Origin: a virus
Strand: one strand, 5' to 3'
Virus record (IMG/VR): IMGVR_UViG_3300020438_000023
Span: 1-64,000 of that record
DNA length: 64,000 nt
The translations under genes were made by a program, and so were the position numbers. The first letter of the stretch is position 1. Every line of letters begins with the position of its first letter. A model generated the notes under the pieces. The model saw only the letters and a list, made by a program, of their open reading frames with translations. It ran no database searches and was not told where the DNA came from. This document shows positions 61,301 to 64,000 of the stretch, in pieces.

Positions 61301-64000
61301 GATAATAGAAACTATCTTGAATCTTGTACTCATTAGAACTTAAGAAACTATGGTTGTCCTCATATCCTTGTACAACAACAGCAGATGGTTCAATCTTGTA
61401 GTATAAGTCTGTGAGAGTAATATCATCAATTTTAGCAACTGTTCCACTTTTACTTCCAACTACCTCTTCATTAAGTTCAAAATACTGTTCTCCAAATATT
61501 TTCAAGATTTCAGAATCTTCATTATACTTTTGAACTTCTGCCTGGGCTCCAGTAGTTTTTCCTGTAATTATTTCTCCAGGAATATATGGAATTTTCTTTA
61601 CTGTTATTGCAAATGTTGGAAAATAAATTTCAGGAACAACAATTCCTGTAGCACTAATATCATCGTATTCCCCAAGAATTTCTGCAGATCCTACAGATTT
61701 AGACATATCAAGTTTAATATTAGCATTAGATCCGCCAAAATTTGGATCAATTTCTGTGATTTGAAATAAGTCATAATCAAAGTCAGCACTATTGAAAGTT
61801 CTATTAGAACTTCCCAAAGTCTTTGATGCACAACCTTCGACTAATACATTATTACCAACAGTAAATGGAAATGTAGTTCCTGTACTAAATTGAGTCTTAA
61901 ATGTTAAAGTTGCAATTTTAGTAGTGGTATTAAGGATAATATTTTTTATACTATAACCATTAGAATTATTAATAGGGATTATGATTGGTTTATCATTAGA
62001 TAAATCATTTGTATTTTTAATAATATCTACATTTCCATTAAGATCATAGTCTAACAGTAATTCATCTATAACTTTTTTAGTTACGCTATCTCTTACGATA
62101 AGATCTGGAGCTACATTGTAGTTTAATCCAGTAGTTATTGTCTCTATCCCATCAAAAGAAAGTTTTTGATCGAGAATTAATATATCTGGAAGTTTTGCTG
62201 TTGGACTCAACGTGGGATCTGTTGGATAGTCCCAACCAACATTTTCAGTTTTGAATGTTTTTTCAGCACCAATTGATTCACTTAATATTCTAATTTTTGA
62301 TCCTTCTCCACCACCTTCACTAACTATTGTCGTTACTCCAACAATTGTATCGTAATTATTTCCTGCATTTGTTACTAAGATATCAAATATTGGTCCAGTT
62401 GTATTAGTAGAGTTTGTAACATATTCTAAACTACTATTTTCTGCTGTAAAAGAAACAATGCCAATAGCACTTTGTGGAGTATCAAACACGAAAGAAGATG
62501 TTGCTGCAGAAACAACTACATGATTCGCATTAATATTACTATTAAGGAAAGAAATTTTTGTAGAATCAACAACGTTGTAATCATCGATAATTAAATCTTT
62601 CTTAGATTGAGTCATCCCAAGATCATTTTTGGGAATCAATTTATAAAATAATTGCTCTGGGGTAAGTTCATTAACCAATATTTCTACATATGCATCAGAA
62701 TCTAATCCTAGTCTTCCCGACGAAGTAACAACAAAGTTACCGTCTCTATCAGTTAAGTACTCTCTTTGATATGTACTATCAAAGAATACTTTGAAATCAA
62801 ATGCTGATTTTAAAGTAGTTCCATCAATATAAGCTAGTGAAGAATCTCCAACATTAAATCTTAAAATTTCATTTTTAATGGATCTGATTTCTGGATTTAC
62901 TAACCTCAGTCTAAAGGTTCCAGTAGTTGTTAAATTAACATTTTTAGTTTCTTCACCTACAGAATCTTGATAAGATGATGATAATGAGAAAATATTTCTA
63001 CTAATGTAGTTAGTATAATAAATCCTATTATTGTCTAATCCACCAACAGTAGAAGAAACTACAATTACTTTATCACCATCACGATAACCATGATTATCTG
63101 ATTGTATTTGATTATTTTCTGTATCTATATTGATCAGGGTTTTTTGATCAATCAATATTCTATTTGTTACATCATTATAAAATACATCATAATCTTTTCT
63201 TCCTCCTGGAAGAATTATTGATCTAAAACGATCACCAACAAGCAATCCATGAGTTTCTCCAGTAGAAACTGTACATCTAGTTCTCGAAACTTCAACAGAA
63301 GCATGAGATCTTTGAGTTTTAAAACTATGATGTTTACCTGTACCAACACCAACAAAATAGAAAGGTTCTGCGTTTATATTAGTTCCAACACCAACAAATG
63401 AGATTGGTTGTCCAGAATTCCTAAAAGATTCAGTTCCAACACCAAGCTTAACTGTTGATATTCCTATTCTATTTCTATTAAACGCGAAAGCAAAGAGTTC
63501 AGTATTATCTGCTAAAGTAGTGGATCCAACACCATTAGTTGATATTGAAAGATTATCTCCAGTATTTGAATAATATACAATTTTCTCCCCTGTTTTAAGT
63601 CCATGGCTGGGAATAAGAATAGATCTTGTGGGGATGGATATAATAGATTTTCCTGTTCCAGGATTACTAATGGTTACAGATGTTGTTATTCCAAAACCAG
63701 CAGTTGTTCCTATTCCAACAGACTCTGATGGATCAAAATATAATTCTCTATCTTGTTTAGATATTCCACCATTTTCAGTATTAAGAACAATCTCAAATCT
63801 TGTAGGTACATGAGTTATCGATGTTTCTAAAGAGTGTGCTACTCCAACTGTACCATCATGTTCTCTTAAAACTCTTAACCTTGATCTACTAAGATCAACA
63901 TTAAGAACTTTCATTCTTTCATCTTCAATTTGAATAATATCGTTTTCGCGTACTTTTGATAAAGATTCTGTTTTTACTGGTATGAAAGTTGTGGGACCAG
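55320..64000 (-). CDS. giant baseplate-region protein at the gp7 position, 5' end outside window
   Basis: The frame is open from the stop at 55320 to the window edge, at least 2893 codons. The frame continues past the first ATG visible (63914) with coding-like sequence (PTTFIPVKTESLSKVREND), so that ATG is internal. The protein is beta-rich with many Gly-Ile-Gly/Thr-Thr turns. GxGY modules occur near 56030-56220 and 57600. A helical module shared with the 1690-aa fibre (C-x-RD, DALxxDL, GGN) lies at about 57070-57560. It stands directly before gp8, the place of T4 gene 7 (1032 aa), but I see no direct similarity to T4 gp7, so the gp7 label is positional. It is likely part of the baseplate periphery. 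It is the largest gene in the window. Confidence 0.85.
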   Translation of the reverse strand, partial: GPTTFIPVKTESLSKVRENDIIQIEDERMKVLNVDLSRSRLRVLREHDGTVGVAHSLETSITHVPTRFEIVLNTENGGISKQDRELYFDPSESVGIGTTAGFGITTSVTISNPGTGKSIISIPTRSILIPSHGLKTGEKIVYYSNTGDNLSISTNGVGSTTLADNTELFAFAFNRNRIGISTVKLGVGTESFRNSGQPISFVGVGTNINAEPFYFVGVGTGKHHSFKTQRSHASVEVSRTRCTVSTGETHGLLVGDRFRSIILPGGRKDYDVFYNDVTNRILIDQKTLINIDTENNQIQSDNHGYRDGDKVIVVSSTVGGLDNNRIYYTNYISRNIFSLSSSYQDSVGEETKNVNLTTTGTFRLRLVNPEIRSIKNEILRFNVGDSSLAYIDGTTLKSAFDFKVFFDSTYQREYLTDRDGNFVVTSSGRLGLDSDAYVEILVNELTPEQLFYKLIPKNDLGMTQSKKDLIIDDYNVVDSTKISFLNSNINANHVVVSAATSSFVFDTPQSAIGIVSFTAENSSLEYVTNSTNTTGPIFDILVTNAGNNYDTIVGVTTIVSEGGGEGSKIRILSESIGAEKTFKTENVGWDYPTDPTLSPTAKLPDILILDQKLSFDGIETITTGLNYNVAPDLIVRDSVTKKVIDELLLDYDLNGNVDIIKNTNDLSNDKPIIIPINNSNGYSIKNIILNTTTKIATLTFKTQFSTGTTFPFTVGNNVLVEGCASKTLGSSNRTFNSADFDYDLFQITEIDPNFGGSNANIKLDMSKSVGSAEILGEYDDISATGIVVPEIYFPTFAITVKKIPYIPGEIITGKTTGAQAEVQKYNEDSEILKIFGEQYFELNEEVVGSKSGTVAKIDDITLTDLYYKIEPSAVVVQGYEDNHSFLSSNEYKIQDSFYYQRFSYAIESTVTENIWEEEVERLNHLVGWKRFSNYQLESQDLAYSGISTSQNGGDFVSIADFSRVVNTNCVFDFDITVDETLLIGSKRFSTGMVFNSRELQDFNKSIGNRVLVIDDISDDFNSDPRGDQFSVIDTFKLTESRARKYLIFARDSRFTDQRQLYVVTAIHNDTEFFINQYGRVETVYELGSFDFAIFEDEAQLRFYPERFEINDYDLSFITHSISDFTSGIGTTTFGNVVDIELEHSIVSSGATTTIATIPTDYRSSKLLVQIEEGSGNVYELDEISLVHDGSEVTFQDYGQLTTDTLNEYSADGIGTYHAYIDGSNVKVDLIPDNPAIAAEVNALRISLASEPSGFTTEGSTKLTTAIVESNYTSIDAVDSTGGNLISSHFNGILGIDDFSSGYYIISIDDTTNNKYQLSELVTVSSSTTAHYSEYGQIFTDGEVGVVTAGVAGTVTSIYFTANNAIDCEVRVYAQHLGIRDERVSNNHIDMINADILTGNSDYQGTQNAVIRDFNLFHEGNPIFKKKFDGSNIGITSVVENTIELPQHFFVTGEEVVYSYDVLNEPIGIASTDVPGIGVTDILPSKLFIIKEDELLVRVAASATEALSLIPTPFNITTLGVGSDHYITAKNQNPKTLITIDNMIQSPIVSTATTTGAGNTFTTVQDVLTLTEQPERFFSGDFLQIDDEIVRVSIVGYGGSDNDVYVQRPVLGTLLADHVQFAKITKVIGNYNIIDNTLSFAEAPYGKTPIGSPDNPPDQRDYSGITTFSRFSGRSFMRNGQVDSTNDPYYKNYIFDGIEDQFTGIKSSFELKVGGQSVDGLSASNAIITVNDLFQSPKVDQLNVDIEGNYTLEEDSGVTNIIFDETSYDREDDIIIKGLPVGGRIVSVGSTKGFGYQSLVSAAGTATVSSAGTISAINVSNVGGGYRTGIQTNINVYIREETVEASSKVAIGTALVTRGRVTGVAVTNSEVFYAPRDISNVGYTSITGLTTVTTSTAHGLSKGNDIVLSGIAMTCDYALPLTVTNAQYDNITGIMTVTTSVGHGYSTFGKLSEVILTGLAFTCAYDGGAGILTHPRTTDPAYNGTGVISVNSATEFAVNVGVSTTVNFYTSGGTAQGIIIAPRLNNNSDSQSDPASQFVSVRRVNSDTEFEVNTGISTLGHFYARGGKVAKYLTVDFDDPLPYDNLATTYSTTSIGDTGGRFAKISVVVGEGSSVTDFDIKNVGYGYEINNVLTVSVGGTDGIPYMYHGRFADAGNLLTFNRQFLVKEAVGYATATYPSLLSNPDYDQTKCERDTGFIVDALANDLFFGGNFNSVAAGNKYWNGPLNYVTGETIETIATYDYLAGISTFVINNQILPTSYQGIAVSVTQFTDASIDYENGSSYTLDSCSDVATSISNLVGIVTTIIGDGAAYAPPVISPSAKPTLALPTTLDFDEFNFYITKTQTDQFTGWTIGDLQVVDDISPQFNGDATRFAIKFDGVRTSIKAAKGSLIDVQATLLVFINDILQVPGEAYLFPGGSTLRFSEAPKLGDVCKIIFYRGTGDVDVEFVDILETVSPGDILTIGSEDISLKQKDRSVKSVTSTDSVDTYLYGGVGISNDPFVERPVNWCRATTDLIIDGEEVSKARDIYEAAILPLTNIIYDVGTASTQIWIEGARTFFDNARENSELNWTTTVDIIDQDETEESIATASVTSGIVTQISLTNAGSGYFNIPTISIGAPKDDSGTQAEANIIIASGKVATINISVGGTGYDDNNPPPVLISPPTPKSETIFRVDFAGDFGEVIGVGTTTIGAGSSQGLIFEFAIPENSPLKDETIVGTGNTIDYSGIGTGDFFTIRDSTVGNATTVGYGVTSIEIDGVDLVEGNQFIDSVFQVHDIVPGTPIVIFSDDFVASLTRLGSYSVGLGVSTTVADGATLIIENNTQVVTVVEDYSQLGLSSFLSRQTFANFSWGRLDSISRPFPEAYDIKRDNGIIGIETSPILRRKNPLKASNYLS

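Noticed and set aside
63912-63914. ATG as start of the giant protein
   Set aside because: The frame stays open with coding-like sequence to the window edge, so the start must lie outside.
1-64000. tRNA genes, CRISPR arrays, insertion sequences, integrase or attachment sites
   Set aside because: I found no cloverleaf-like stretch, no regularly spaced direct repeats outside coding repeats, and no transposase or integrase motifs; gaps between genes are too short to hold most of them.

Overview
The window is part of the genome of a T4-like myovirus of marine picocyanobacteria (a cyanophage, Kyanoviridae type). The evidence is the unbroken T4-type morphogenesis series in T4 order (8, then 13-14-15-16, then 17-18-19-20-prohead core-21-22-23), the AT-rich sequence, and cyanophage hallmarks: a 2OG-Fe(II) oxygenase, a DUF3110-like cyanobacterial protein, a CobT-like VWA/HExxH protein and very long repeat-rich virion proteins. 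Every gene I can support is on the minus strand, so transcription runs from position 64000 towards 1. No tRNA, rRNA, CRISPR array, integrase or transposase is visible, and no stretch longer than about 110 bases lacks a gene.

Layout in transcription order. (a) 64000-44242, baseplate: a giant gp7-position protein (at least 2893 codons, 5' end outside the window), gp8, a 2076-aa DUF4815 tail protein with an extraordinary Arg/Lys-rich C-terminal third, an 84-aa stand-alone S74 chaperone body, an 835-aa structural protein and two small acidic proteins. (b) 44242-40500, neck and packaging: gp13, gp14, gp15 and the small terminase gp16. (c) 40476-20637, a roughly 20-kb tail-fibre/adhesin island inserted between 16 and 17, which are neighbours in T4. 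It holds a glycine-rich adhesin candidate, a tail assembly chaperone, several repeat fibres, a subtilisin-like protease, an S74-terminated fibre and a DUF6321-like protein. (d) 20629-9813, DNA packaging, tail and head: gp17, a membrane protein, a zinc-ribbon protein, gp18, gp19, gp20, prohead core protein, a small beta-rich protein, gp21, gp22 and gp23, closed by a strong terminator. (e) 9743-6671: a tail-tube-fold protein, UvsY, a small protein, UvsW and a possible Sm-fold protein. (f) 6561-1649: a tightly overlapping operon 55, 2OG oxygenase, 47, DUF3110-like, 46, sulfotransferase. (g) 1630-1: a 56-aa protein, a terminator, and the CobT-like metallopeptidase/VWA protein that runs off the window.

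Control can be read from the DNA. Most structural genes carry a T4-type late promoter octamer (NATAAATA, or the variant NCTAAATA) about 10-55 bases before the start, usually overlapping the previous gene's stop codon. Gene 55, which encodes the late sigma factor that reads such sites, is itself preceded by a consensus host-type promoter (TTGTCA, 17 bp, TATAAT). This fits a cascade in which host RNA polymerase makes gp55 together with the recombination genes 46/47, and gp55 then turns on the virion genes.

The most unusual features are a DUF4815 tail protein whose last 740 or so residues are packed with arginine and lysine, a C-terminal S74 intramolecular chaperone split over two reading frames, peptide modules shared among several giant virion proteins, and a subtilase inside the fibre island.
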